64,000 bases of DNA from Onchidella celtica. Taxonomy: Eukaryota; Mollusca; Gastropoda; Systellommatophora; Onchidiidae. This document shows, piece after piece, positions 1 through 13,345 of this stretch (position 1 is the first letter of the stretch; the number at the start of each line of letters is the position of its first letter). The position numbers and the translations under genes were made by a program. Below the pieces are notes generated by a model. The model saw only the letters and a list, made by a program, of their open reading frames with translations. It did no database searches and was not told the DNA's origin. The DNA lies in NCBI GenBank assembly GCA_963931925.1, contig OZ007580.1, positions 8,201,634 through 8,265,633 on the forward strand, written 5' to 3'.

Positions 1-167
1 CACGATTTTGTGGGGGTTTTTTGCTGTTCACAATTTCATTGCCTGCACCTGACAATATTCTATAGGTTTGTTCAGTATCAGATCATCAACTTTATCTGTT
101 GCTAAGAAGCTTGAAAATTATACCGAATATTCTACGATATATGGAATTTGTTTGTTGTTTATTTAAT

Positions 168-262
168 TATCATTATTATTATTATTATTGTTATTATTAT
201 AATGATTATTATTGTTGTTGTTATTATTATTATTGTTGTTGTTATTATTATTATTATTATTA

Positions 263-302
<40 letters not shown>
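168..302. repeat. (ATT/TTG)n microsatellite
   Basis: Imperfect trinucleotide run of ATT with GTT/TTG interruptions. The long Tyr/Ile frames across it are artefacts. Confidence 0.95.
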
Positions 303-1102
303 GAGATGCCCTCGGGGAACAGAGGGTCAAGAGTATTCAACTGTCTCTACTTGAAGAAATGAACAAAATGTCAAGAGTTTTAGTCCTATGGGTAATTCAC
401 CATGATTATTTCATCAGAAAAGAAAGTGATCTGAAGAGAGATCGACAATTGCGGGTAATAGCTGAGAACATGTTTATGTGATTCTTGTTTTTATATGAGA
501 CATTTTTCCCGAGGGGAAGCGGCGAGTACGCAGAGCTGAACTTGTTTCAGAAACTGAAAGGAAAACAAGAACATCAGAAGACATTTAGAGAACCGAAAAT
601 AGTGGCAAATGGACGGATGAATAAACTTGCTATAGAAGACCTGCCTTAGAAGTCTGGAAGGCAGAAAATTAGGAAGGGATTAAGAAAGAGAGAAGAACGG
701 AACAAAGTCTGTCTGTTACGGGCTAGGCGGATGGAGAAACGTTTGAACTCTAAGATGGTCTCCAGAATCTGGTCGTCCATTGCCAACCTGGTTGGATTAT
801 GATGCTAAGACCGCAGGAATCCCACTTGTATTGACTACTGGGCATTTTCAAGCAAGGAAATTGATCAGTGGCGTCGGGTTTTTTTGTGTAAACAGTGCCA
901 TAGCACCACCTGCGTTTCTCCAGTTCAAACATGGCAAAACAAAGAGAAATAAAATTGTGTCCCTCAAACAAGAGAACGATACAATAAATTTCAAAAGAGT
1001 AAAAACATAAATCCAGTTCTACCGAAAAGATTTCATTTTCTAGTAATTTCTACAAGGAGAACTGTTGTAATGGGGTCGCAGCCTAATATACAAAGCCGAA
1101 TA
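303..1102. other. Non-coding, nothing recognised
   Basis: Short frames only (longest 76 codons); no splice-compatible homologous exon and no recognisable repeat end apart from the Helitron start at 1103. Confidence 0.6.
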
Positions 1103-1499
1103 TCTATTATATATTTCAGAAACTTGCAACCTTTGGCCTGACTGACTGACCAAACTATACATTCTTCAGGCTTTAAACTTAGCAGGAAGGTGACAATTGA
1201 GATAAGGAAGATGATGGCTATAATGAAAAGTTGTTTACTTCAAGCATGTATTTTTAATAAATAACAATGTTGAATTCTATATAACATCTGTATTTTTGCA
1301 TGTTTGTTTCGTAATATATAGTACCGTGCATGTCATAAAAAGTAACCGTATCAAGCGTTCAGTTTGGTGCGTAATGTTCTGGTGCGCATGAGTTCTGAAG
1401 CAAAACTGTAGCAGTTTATTACTTTTATTATACTGGGCGGGGGGGGGGGGGGGGATCACATGATTGTTTATTCTGGGCAATGCCCGGTAGCTCATCTAG
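1103..1499 (+). mobile_element. Helitron-like non-autonomous element (HeliN), copy A
   Basis: Starts TCTATTATATATTTCAG after an A and ends in a hairpin CTGGGCAATGCCCGG followed by TAGCTCATCTAG and then T. TC start, hairpin plus CTAG end, and A|T insertion site with no duplication are the Helitron hallmarks. A 16-G tract (1439-1454) lies just upstream of the hairpin. The same unit occurs inverted at 27632-28040. Confidence 0.85.
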
Positions 1500-1545
1500 T
1501 GGAAAATAATTGAGTTCTGTTCATTGTCCTGCTATATGTTTAGAC

Positions 1546-1573
1546 AGGGGGGAGAGAGGGAGGGAGGGAGTGG

Positions 1574-1620
<47 letters not shown>

Positions 1621-1835
1621 AGAGTGAGGGAGAAAGATAGAGAATAAGAGGTAGGGAGAGATAGAGAGAGAAGAGGAGAGGGGGGACAGTGGAAGAGAGA
1701 GGGAGAGAAAGAGAGTGGGATAGAAAGAGAGAGGGGAGATTAAGAGGAGGGGAGTGAGAGAGAGTGTGTGAGTGCGTATGTGTGTGAGAGAAAGTGAGAG
1801 AGAAAGACACACAGAAAGAGAGAGAGAGAGAGGAG
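1546..1835. repeat. GA-rich low-complexity repeat
   Basis: Purine-rich (GA)n/(GGA)n, including an uninterrupted (GA)n core at about 1579-1617. The opposite-strand Ser/Leu frames are not genes. Confidence 0.95.
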
Positions 1836-3526
<1,691 letters not shown>

Positions 3527-4824
3527 TGTCACGATTAAGGTTGATGGCCTTGTACGCCACGAGTGTAGAGGGGGTAAACTTAGTAGGGGAGAAGGGGAGT
3601 TTAAAGTTGTTAACGAGCATGAAATATTACTATCACGAGGAAGGTCGGTGGCCTTGTGCGCCACGAGTCTAGAGGGGGTGAGCTTAGCAGGGGAAAACAC
3701 GGTTTTTAACATTGTTGACGAGCGTGAAAAGATACACACGACTCGCTTTAAACTAGTCGCGTGTGCAAAAACCTCGGGAGTATAAATGGAGGAAAAGCTC
3801 GACACACGTGGTTCCCAACGTTATTCAGTCCCAGAGGAAGATGCAGCGAGAAGTGGTCCGGGCGACAGGTGGAAGGTCGTGCCATGGGGACCAGAGGTGT
3901 TAAGTATGTGAGGGATCTATGAGGTGCCCAAAGTTATTCATTCCCAGAGGAAGACGCAGAGAGAAGCGGTCCGGGCGACAAGTGGACGGTCGTGCCAGTG
4001 GGGACCAGAAGTGTTAGGTGTGTGAGGGATCTATGATGTTCCCATTTATTTCCAAATAAGCAGAATTTATCGGTCCGGGCGACAAATGGAAGGTCGTGCC
4101 ATGGGGACCAGAAGTTAAGGAGTCCTGAGGACGGGATGATGGGAACCCTTCAGGAGCTCGTGATCTACGATGGCGGGTGTGAACCGTCTGTGTGCTGTTC
4201 GTTTGCAGTTTAAGGAGTCCTGAGGACGGGATGATGGGAACCCTTCAGGAGCTCGTGATCTACGATGGCGGGTGTGAACCGTGTGTGCTGTTCGTTTGCA
4301 GTTTAAGGAGCCCTGAGGATGGGATGAAAACCCTTCAGGAGCTAGTGATCTACGATGGCGGGTGTGAACTGTGTTTTCTTATTCGTGTGAAGCCAGGGGC
4401 GTCTGTTTCCCCTTTTATCGTTGAAGTTAGAGATCTAGGAAGGATCGTGTGAACTCTGGAGACGTGAAACTGCATCAGCGAGGAGAGCAGCTGTTGACAG
4501 AGACTGAGTATACGTAATTAAGTTTATGGACAAAGGGGTTAGATCTAGATGTGAGTTGGGGAGTAGAGAGTAGCCATGATCCCCAAGAGTGAATTTCAAA
4601 TATCTGTTTTTGTGATTATGTATGTGATTATCATGAGTTGAATGTTTTGGCATAAGTTTTGTCATACATTTAGTATTAAATATCGTTTAATTTAAATTTC
4701 ACTCCATGTGTCCGTTGATCGCTGGTCTGCTTGCTTGGCTTGTTAGCTGGGTTTGAAAGGAAAAATAAGTTAAGTGCACATCACACACGTGGTCGTGACA
4801 ATCTTCACGCACGTGATCGTGACA
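3527..4824. mobile_element. Solo LTR-like element inserted in (CTAT)n
   Basis: A 1298-bp segment with perfect 9-bp inverted ends TGTCACGAT...ATCGTGACA (TG...CA), flanked on both sides by CTAT (3523-3526, 4825-4828). It has a TATAAAT box at 3780 and an ATTAAA signal at about 4676. Inside are three different tandem repeats of about 107, 112 and 94 bp. There is no coding capacity, so a solo LTR is the best reading. Confidence 0.7.
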
Positions 4825-5212
<388 letters not shown>

Positions 5213-5296
5213 ATATAATTCCTTATTTCCAATTAGTCGGTACAGTATTTCACACACGATACCCATACAGGAAACAATAGAATGGCATTGTAAATA

Positions 5297-5980
5297 TTAA
5301 TTCGTTACATGACTGAACATAACTGCTGGCTCTTGGCTTATTTTATCCATAAATAGATGGTAAAAGTTGACAATAACTAAGACTGGCGCATTTATTATTG
5401 TAAACCTCTTATGGACATTTCCGAGACTGCCTATAATTAGCACAATGATTTCACAATGATACCCTATGGCGTTGATCTCTAAAGAAAATGGGTAGTACTT
5501 TTCAAACTTTGATTTGTAAGCTTTATCAATATAAGCATCAAATGGTATCGATATCTCTACTAGTTTGACTGTTTTTCTTTTTCTGTCAATCACTGTTATA
5601 TCTGGCCGCACTTCTCTACGATGGAAACCAATAGAGTCACTTTCAAATATAGATGGTTTGAGGGGAGTGTCTTTCAATATGGTCTTGTTTCTGTTGAATG
5701 AACGAATCTTTCTTTCCAAAATGTCCAAGATGTTGTTGTGTCGTTGTTGGTACATAAGGTGAAATTTTGTGCAGCCATTAAGGGCGTGTGATGCTGTTTC
5801 GCTTGGATGATTGCGCACGACTTGGTGTAGGTGTTGGGGTAATCTTCTCCCACTCACCGTGTCGTAAAGTGCGTCATTGTTGTTGACACCGCCATTTTGA
5901 ATCGTTTTCGTGTTGTTGTCATCGCAGCCCGTTGTTATCCTTCTTACTTTACCAGTCCGAATAGCTTCCTTCACCGTCAT
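5297..5980 (-). pseudogene. C-terminal restriction-like endonuclease remnant of an R2/R4-type retrotransposon
   Basis: 227-codon frame. HALNGC, then QQRHNNIL, then RPDITVIDRKRK followed by LVEISIPFD and KSKFEKYY match in order the zinc-knuckle (H..C), RHN, PD-(D/E)xK and K..KY blocks of RLE-type non-LTR elements such as R2. The upstream CxxC pair expected before HALNGC is not visible, and the RT domain is gone, so this is a truncated remnant. The first ~40 codons come from the duplicated segment and may not be native to the protein. Confidence 0.7.
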
Positions 5981-5991
5981 CTTCAGCCCTG
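5863..5991 (-). repeat. 129-bp direct duplication, copy 1
   Basis: Begins CGTAAAGTGCGTCATTG and ends CTTCAGCCCTG. It is nearly identical to 6061-6189. In the element's frame it encodes EAIRTGKVR..TTGCDDNNTK..QNGGVNNNDALYD. Confidence 0.9.
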
Positions 5992-6060
5992 GTACTTAGG
6001 CTAGATCGAAATGCCTTCTCCATAACGATAAACTCACCCCACAGCTGTGGGTCCTCAAAT

Positions 6061-6189
6061 CGTAAAGTGCGTCATTGTTGTTGACACCGCCATTTTGAAT
6101 CGCTTTCGTGTTGTTGTCATCGCAGCCCGTTGTTATCATTCTTACTTTACCAGTTCGAATAGCTTCCGTCACCGTCATCTTCAGCCCTG
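6061..6189 (-). repeat. 129-bp direct duplication, copy 2
   Basis: Second copy of the segment at 5863-5991 with only a few substitutions; 69 bp separate the two. Its frame (5996-6271) has a different tail, so the duplication junction is inside the repeat. Confidence 0.9.
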
Positions 6190-6318
6190 TAATAAGGCCC
6201 ATACCTCCATATGCCATTCCTGCGTTATCGAGGGCAGCTACCACGGATCCCTCCACCAGAACAGCGAACAAAGCACAGACACATAAACATGCGACTAACC
6301 CCGTTAGCTCACCGGAAG

Positions 6319-6440
6319 TAGATAGATAGATAGATAGATAGATAGGCAGACAGATCGATTGATAGACAGATATATAGATAGATAGATAGACAGATAGACA
6401 GATAGACAGATAGACAGATAGATAGATAGATAGATAGATA
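6319..6440. repeat. (GATA)n/(GACA)n microsatellite
   Basis: Interrupted tetranucleotide tract that forms the far flank of the RLE retrotransposon fragment. Confidence 0.95.
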
Positions 6441-6450
6441 TTTAAATGAC

Positions 6451-6735
6451 CAGAAGGATGGATGGAAGAACAAGTGAAATGATGGATAAAAAGAAAGGAT
6501 GTAGGGATGGATGGGTGAATGGATGGAAGGGTGGATCGATGAATGATTGGACGGGTGGATGGATGGATGAATTAATGGATGGACGGATGGATGGGTGGAT
6601 GAATTAATGGTTTGGACGGATGGAAGGATGGATGAATGAATGGAGGGATGGATGGATGGACGGGTGGATGGATGGATTGATGCATGGATGGATGGATGCA
6701 TGGATGGATGCATGGATGGATGCATGGATGGAGGG
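6451..6735. repeat. (GGAT)n-type degenerate repeat
   Basis: GGATGGAT and GAATGGAT units with many substitutions. The opposite-strand His/Pro/Ser frames are artefacts. Confidence 0.93.
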
Positions 6736-6979
6736 CAGCTAGATGGGTAAACACATAGATACTAAATATCTAAAATCCTACAACTATCAGAAGGTACATG
6801 GTAATGAGCAGAGCTTACTGTTTAATCGATAAAGAATTACTGAGAAAAGGAGACAGAAATCATACAGATACTGTAAAACAGAACCAAAAAGAACCCAGAC
6901 AGAAAAAAATTAACAAGAAATGAGAAAATTCGAGAAAGCGTGTGAGTGTGTAAGGGGCGGAGTAAAAAGAGAACGTGTC

Positions 6980-6980
<1 letters not shown>

Positions 6981-7021
<41 letters not shown>

Positions 7022-7096
7022 GTCTCTCTCTCTGTCTCTCTCTCTCTCTCTGACTCTCTCTGTCTCTGTCTGTCTGTCTATCCGTCTCTCTCTCTC

Positions 7097-7148
<52 letters not shown>

Positions 7149-7149
7149 A
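6981..7149. repeat. (CT)n microsatellite
   Basis: CT dinucleotide run with CTGT interruptions. Confidence 0.95.
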
Positions 7150-7223
7150 GGGCAGGAAAGTCCACTCACCTCAACGAACGAAAAATATAAAAGGGCATAA
7201 AAGATAGTCAGTTGCAGGGCAGA

Positions 7224-7274
7224 ACACACACACACACACACATACACACACACACACACACGCTAACACACACA
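7224..7274. repeat. (CA)n microsatellite
   Basis: ACACAC run with two single-base interruptions. Confidence 0.93.
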
Positions 7275-7446
7275 GGACAGAATAGAAGCTAGATAATTGG
7301 ACTCTGAGAAGGCTGTGTTTTTCCGGTGACAAATGATTTTGTACTGGCCGGAACAAGAAGAGCATCTAGACTCTCTAATGAGGACGGGAAAAGCTATTGA
7401 AAGCATGTTCTCTTCTATCAGAGGTTCTCATTCGGTGATATTCCAC

Positions 7447-8573
7447 GGTAACTGACGGGACCTTCAGACAATACTTTTTAAGAAAGAAAAGGCCACTAAA
7501 TAAATAACCAACCATTTATTTCGAAATTGACTGATCAGTCCTCCAGAAAAATGGTACAGAAATGATAAAAATGTGTTTTGAATAATAAAAATTAAGATGA
7601 GTCCATTCAATTGCTTTCACTTTAGTTGGTAACTGATGGGACAGAAAAAATACCATGTTCTTTACATAGGAAAATAAAACTGCAAAATTTGTGAAGCCAA
7701 ACCAAGAGGATAAGTGAACAACGTTTTTCTACATTCAAAAAATGCATTTGAGCATATAGAAAAAGCATAAATAATTAAGTTTTACTTTTAAGTACAATGG
7801 GGCAATTAGTTTGGGTAACTAATGGGATATAATCATGATAACTGATGGGAGGTTGTAAACCTGTGCTCTTTTTCAAGATGGTCGCTAGGTCACGCAAGGA
7901 AAATACATGTAATGATAACCAAAAATTGAATTACTATCATTTCCAACACAACCATTAATTTCTTTCCCAGGCAGGGTTTGAAAAATGGCTCATAGGTAAC
8001 ATATTACGTGGAATGTCCCTTCGGGGACATTTTTCCACAGGAAATACCTAGCTATCATACTATAAAGGAAGTAAAGTCTCCAATGTAATCATGAAAAGCT
8101 CTTTAACTTCGGACCCTTATATTCTACAAAATGTTATATCACGCATAGAAAGACGTAAGGTGTACATGGACGTACACTGTGTTTTAAAACGTCTAGAAAT
8201 TCGCTGCATTTTTAATACTTTCGTTGATTTTGAGCTACAACTGAGCTGATCAGAAGAAAGTGTCCCGACATTTTGAGCCGGAAAAAAAAGACATTTTTTT
8301 CGATTAGAATTAAAACGTATGATAGGAAACTTCGTTCTACTCCTCAATTTACACATTGTTGATCGAAACTCAATTTTGAAAGCCACATCTGGCCCATTCC
8401 ATGTTGAGAAAAACTTTATCATGCAAAGTGTGATCTGTGTAGCACAAAACCAATAATGTCTATTGGATTCTTTCTAGTCAAAACCCAAGTCAGAAATAGA
8501 ATTTTCTTATTATTTTTACATTGTCAAAATGTTGCCACATAAAAAAGGACAAACAATTGATCACATCAGTTAC
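7447..8573. repeat. Dispersed GGTAACTGATGGGA motif array
   Basis: GGTAACTGACGGGA at 7447, GGTAACTGATGGGA at 7628, GGTAACTAATGGGA at about 7814, GATAACTGATGGGA at 7837, and a partial inverted TCACATCAGTTAC at 8561. An inverted pair TGGCCCATTCCATG (8391 and 8784) lies downstream. Confidence 0.65.
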
Positions 8574-9704
8574 TTGTCATTAAACATAAAACTGCAAATT
8601 GTATTGAATATTTTTTGTTTCTCAGCATGAAATATTGTTCCTAGAAAACGTGCAGTAAAATTGTGAAATCCAGTTTGTTTTCTTCCTCTGAAGACATTTC
8701 CTTGTCAACAAACCATTTTAGAAGCCAAGGATTTTTTATTTGATATTTCAAATTCTGTATGTCCTCTTACTGGTTGACATTTCATGGAATGGGCCATCTG
8801 TGTATTCCTCGAGTCAGCGGTCCAACTAGTTTAAATAACGTACATAATAATTATGTCTCGTAAAAGTCTCGTACAGAGTCAATTTAATTTTTCCTAGTCC
8901 AGGCAGTGCATAATAATTTAAGATAATGTTCAACTTTTACTTAATCTCTGTTGTTTGGAATACTTTGCCACAGTGTACTTGATGAGTTCAATAATGTCTC
9001 TAAGATTTCTCCTGCTGATGTCTGAAAACGGAATTTTTCTTTACGTGAATATGAATGTAGTTCTTAGTGATATTTTCACGTATGTATAGTAAATTAACGA
9101 CAGATAAATGTAGGGAAAAGAGGGACGGGGGGGGGGGGGACTGAAGAATGATGATTGGTGCTTGCATTTATCAACTAAAATTACATTTATTGCATATTAT
9201 TGTAAATAAATGTATAGGTTGTCCTGGGTAGCTTTTTTCTTTCCAATCTTGTATAATTATAGTTTGAATTGGCCGTTAGGCCTGCAATAAATCTAAGGCT
9301 GTTGTTACTTGTATGTTCGTACCCTAACCGTTTTGCCCTAGGGCCGGGTACGCATACATATCCACCCCTAACCCCGTCCTTATCCTCAACCCTAAATCTT
9401 TATCGAATCCCTAACCCTGCCCCCCTACCTTTTCAACCAAGAAGCAAGAGGAAAACAAAAAAAAAACCTGACAGAATAATTAATTAAGGCTGTTGTTAGG
9501 AGTATTTCGGGATGAGCTCTAAGGCTCGGAAGTCACAAAAGGTCTTAAGATATGTGCCCCTAGCACAAAAACTTGGGCGGGGGGCGTACGTAACGTACAA
9601 GTAACAAAAATCTAAACCTGTACTGGAAACTTAATTCTGCTGACCCATGTTGCGCTATCACTATTGCCAAGTCTATACATCTGTACGAATGCTCAGAGTT
9701 CTAT

Positions 9705-10014
9705 TTGGGAGGAGTGGCAGGGATAAACTGTATAAATTTGATATAAAATTTTGCCAGGGCAACGGCCTGTTCAACCTGCTCTTCTCGATTTCCAAATAAG
9801 GTACCTTTATCTTTCGCAAGGTGCACACCGCCTCTCTGAGTTTTTCGTCTATATCCTAGAAGACTAGGGGCTCGATCCTACCTACCATAGAATCATGGAC
9901 AGGAATATAATTATGAGAAAAATCCCAAAAATGCCATCATCCCTGCACCAGCCGTAATCCAAACCCGGTACCTTCGCCATGGGAGGCGAGCACCTTGGCC
10001 CTAGAACACCCTGT
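9705..10014 (-). mobile_element. tRNA-derived SINE, copy 1
   Basis: The minus strand carries GAAGGTACCGGGTTTGGATT (B-box region) and GGTAGGTAGGATCGAGC downstream, in the same order as the copies at 11511 and 54150. The A-box region is at the high-coordinate end. Confidence 0.7.
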
Positions 10015-10535
10015 CCCCATTTAGCCAGGAGACATAATATAACAAGCACAAATCGTTACTAATAACTTTCCTCTGGTAGGAAATGGGCCCCTTTTTAGTT
10101 TGACTTGCTCGTAGAGTACGTTTGGATAACAGGACGATCCGAGAAACGCTGGAGAGATGCTAATGTGTAGACAGGTGATCAGGCACTGGCGAGGCGGACG
10201 GAAAGCAGGGAAGAATGGAGATCATTGGCGGGGGGCTACATACTGCAGTAAACGGACGAGGCCTAACGAGGAACGAGGAACAAGTTGAATATAATATATA
10301 GAATGCATGGTCTAAATATAAATATACGTTTTATAATACGATTTTATAGACATTATCTGTTTGATAATTGGATGGACACGACTTCAGCGTACTCGGTTTT
10401 GCTGAAAAGAGCTATAATCTCTTGCGTGTGTTTGTGGTGCATTTCTGAGCGTTGTCGCCCTTTATCTCATTATACCCGACAGTTTCAGTGATCCATCGTG
10501 GTTCTCGTAACATTTATAGCAAAATTAGCTGTGTA

Positions 10536-11085
10536 TAATGTGGCCAAACTTGCTTAATATAAGAGCCACATACGATAAACTTCAGATGTTCGAGAGCCAC
10601 ATGATATGAACAAAATTTACACACACTTTTTTATTGGCACATACAAATTTTGTTGCAAAAATGTTAAGCTTATATAAATATCAAGAAAAACATGTAAGCA
10701 GCAATACTTACTCAGCAGTTTTTTAAACCGTACACATACCGTATTTACTAAATGTTTTCAAAATTTAGACTGATCATTATTTTAACAAAGCCCAACGTAT
10801 TAAATGCAGTTATGAATTACGGGGACAGCTAAGAAAAATCTGCGAATTTGCATTTCAGTAACAAATATTAGACTTCCATGAATAAAACTAATCATGAACA
10901 TGAAACTTACATTTGAAACCAGTGGGGTGTTATTTCCTCCCCAGTAAATAATTAAAAGCTTGAAATTTTTCATATTTTTAACTTCGATGAAAAAAAAGCT
11001 CAGCGAACATAATTATTTACATGTGCCGCATATTGAAAGTCAAAGAGCCGCATGTGGCTTGCTGGCCGCCGGTTGACCACCCCTG
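10536..11085. mobile_element. hAT-like MITE (GAGCCGCATGTGGCT type)
   Basis: The right end reads AGAGCCGCATGTGGCTTG, then GGTTGACCACCCCTG, a terminus typical of hAT non-autonomous elements (CAGGGGTGG outward). The left end, GTGGCCAAACTTG to AGAGCCACATACG, is a weaker inverted match. A related fragment is at 11391-11418. A TSD is not evident. Confidence 0.5.
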
Positions 11086-11510
11086 GTATTTATATATTTT
11101 ATAGAGAACCGCTTGGCTAACTGTCGTAACTCGGTTTTGACAAATTCTTCGGTAGAGGCAAAAATGTTTCTTTATCAGACTTAAAATGTACGATTTTATT
11201 TTTTTATTATGCGATAGCTTAAAAAAAAACAAACGTCACTTAACCCTTAGTTTTCAAAATTTAACGCCCAATTATTAACACAAACTGCAAGCTGTCAAGG
11301 CCTAAAAGCATGCCAAATATCTGAATTTTTTAAAAAGTAAAGTCGAGTAACGATAGTTTACCGTGATACCCTAGTATTTTTCTTGTGCGCGGCTCTCGAA
11401 CATCTGAGTGTTTACCCCTACTCTCCCCCCCCCCCCCACCTCCCTCTTTAGCATGTTTCAGGGGGGAATAAATTTGAAGAGAATGAGAACCACAGACTGT
11501 TCTACAGGAT

Positions 11511-11872
11511 ACGGTGGTCTAGAGGCGAGGTGCTGGCTTCTCGTGTCGAAGGTACCGGCTTCAATTTCCGGTCGGTACAGGCATGTTGGATTTTTTTTCG
11601 GGGGAAAAAGATTCCTGTCCCTGATGCTATAATAGGTAGGATCGAGCACCTAGTCTCCTTGGATAAGGGCTAAAAACTCGGAGGGCCCGTATGCACGTTG
11701 CTCACGTTAATGATACCTTGGCAGTTAAAAGTCGAGTAGAGCAGCCAAAATTCTATTTAAAAAAATCATCCCTACCACAAAAACAGACAGAAAAACGATA
11801 ACAAGAAAAACAACAACAAGAAAAGTGAGGTGTAAATGCCAATGGCACCGAACCTCCTAAAATAAAGACCTG
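11511..11872 (+). mobile_element. tRNA-derived SINE, copy 2
   Basis: Starts ACGGTGGTCTAGAGGC (A box like), then GGTACCGGCTTCAATTTCC (B box like), then a shared body with TAGGTAGGATCGAGC and GCACGTT, ending TAAAATAAAGACC. Aligns with 54150-54520 for about 360 bp. Confidence 0.78.
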
Positions 11873-12599
11873 AACGCCACTGTCCTACAGCGTCGGGGAC
11901 AACTGGAAAGGAAAATGCTGAAAAACTGTACAAAATATATATATTAGCAACAGGAAAGACGTGGAGGGTTGCAGAACAGCCGACAACGCAGAATTCAGTT
12001 GTTGACAATTCTGGGACATAAAAGACTTCAGTTGGGTCCGACCCCCAGCTAGTCTTTACATACAGCTATGTAGGCTATTCATTAACCCATTAACCTGTTT
12101 ATCTATTTCATACTTATCAATTTATTTACCCATTTATTTACTTTGAATTCCTTTACTTATCTACATACAAATATACCTATCTGGTGTTTATTTATGTATT
12201 AAATTTGTTTCTATCTGTCCGCATATGTACGTACTCATTTATCTATTTAGTTATGTCTGCCTCAATGAATCATGCACAGAATGAATACACTCCAAATAGC
12301 ATCTCAGTCTGAGCCCCCCCCCCCCCCCCCAAAGCACCAGGGAGATGGAGAAGATGGGGAACAACCAAGGAGCTCCTTGGGAACAACGCAGCACTGAAAA
12401 GATCCAGCACACAAAAAGTGAATGAAATCGTAAAATGAGGAAAAGATAATTTATAACCAAGCTTCCTATTTCTGTGTTAATTAAACCTGTGTACTGTGAT
12501 ACATGTGAAATATGAGATGCAGAGAGAAAAAATAATAATGATCTTTTTTTTTCCCACGATTTCAAATGTTTGTCTTGAGGTGTTCGATGGAACTGACTG
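11873..12599. other. Non-coding spacer
   Basis: AT-rich, with CTATTTAT-like low complexity at 12060-12260 and a 17-C run at 12314. No gene seen. Confidence 0.6.
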
Positions 12600-13075
12600 T
12601 CCATCACCACCACCATCATCATTATCATCATCATCATCATCATCATCATTACCATCATCACCATCATCAACAATATCATCAAAATCGTCATTACCATCAT
12701 CATTATCATCATCACCATCATCAACAACATCATCAAAATCGCCATTACCATCATCAGTATCATCATCACCATCATTATCACATCACCATCATCGTCATGA
12801 TCATCACCATCATCATCACCATCATCATCATCAAAATTATCAGCACCATCATCGTCATGATCATCACCATCATCATCACCATCATCATCATCAAAATTAT
12901 CAGCACCATCGTCGTCATCATCATCACCATCATCATCACCATCATCATCATCAAAATTATCAGCACCATCGTCGTCATCATCATCACCATCATCATCACC
13001 ATCATCATCATCAAAATTATCATCATCATCATCGTCATCATCATCACCATCATTATCACCGTTATTACATTTGCA
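12600..13075. repeat. CAT/ATC-rich repeat with a 60-bp minisatellite
   Basis: Trinucleotide-like CAT tract. From 12781 to about 13060 it is organised as a 60-bp higher-order unit beginning CAGCACCATCATCGTCATGA and ending CATCAAAATTAT, repeated four to five times with few differences. The His-rich frame across it is not supported as a gene. Confidence 0.93.
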
Positions 13076-13084
13076 TTATTATAA

Positions 13085-13345
13085 CAATCATTAGTAATAA
13101 TAGACATAGTAGTAGTAGTAGTCATGGCATTGGTGGCGGTATTGGTAACAACAGTCGTAAAGGAAGTAGCAATAGTAGCAATACCTGTAGTCTCGGCAAT
13201 AATGGTCATGGTGGTAGTAGTGGGAGGAGAAGTAGCAATATTAGCAACAGCATTTGTAGTAGTAGTAAAGTGGTAATAATAATGGTAGTGTAATACTAAT
13301 AACAGTAGTGGACGTAGTGGTAGTGATGGGAGTGACAGTAGCAGC
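13085..13345. repeat. GTA/TAG-rich imperfect trinucleotide repeat
   Basis: Adjacent to the CAT tract, with AGTAGTAGTAG and interspersed GGTAGT units. Confidence 0.85.

Larger units (their letters stand above)
5213..6310 (-). mobile_element. 5'-truncated RLE-type non-LTR retrotransposon in a (GATA)n tract
   Basis: On the minus strand the unit ends at its 3' side directly in (TATC)n (plus-strand 5036-5212), and its 5' side abuts another (GATA)n tract starting at 6319. It holds the C-terminal restriction-like-endonuclease frame of an R2/R4-type element plus a 129-bp internal direct duplication. No RT domain remains. Confidence 0.68.

Noticed and set aside
9321-9440. CCCTAACC-like text resembling telomeric repeats
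   Set aside because: Only scattered CCCTAA words with irregular spacing; no tandem hexamer array.
12496-13293. 265-codon His/Ser-rich frame
   Set aside because: Lies entirely over CAT and GTA repeats, open on both strands; no domain or splice context.
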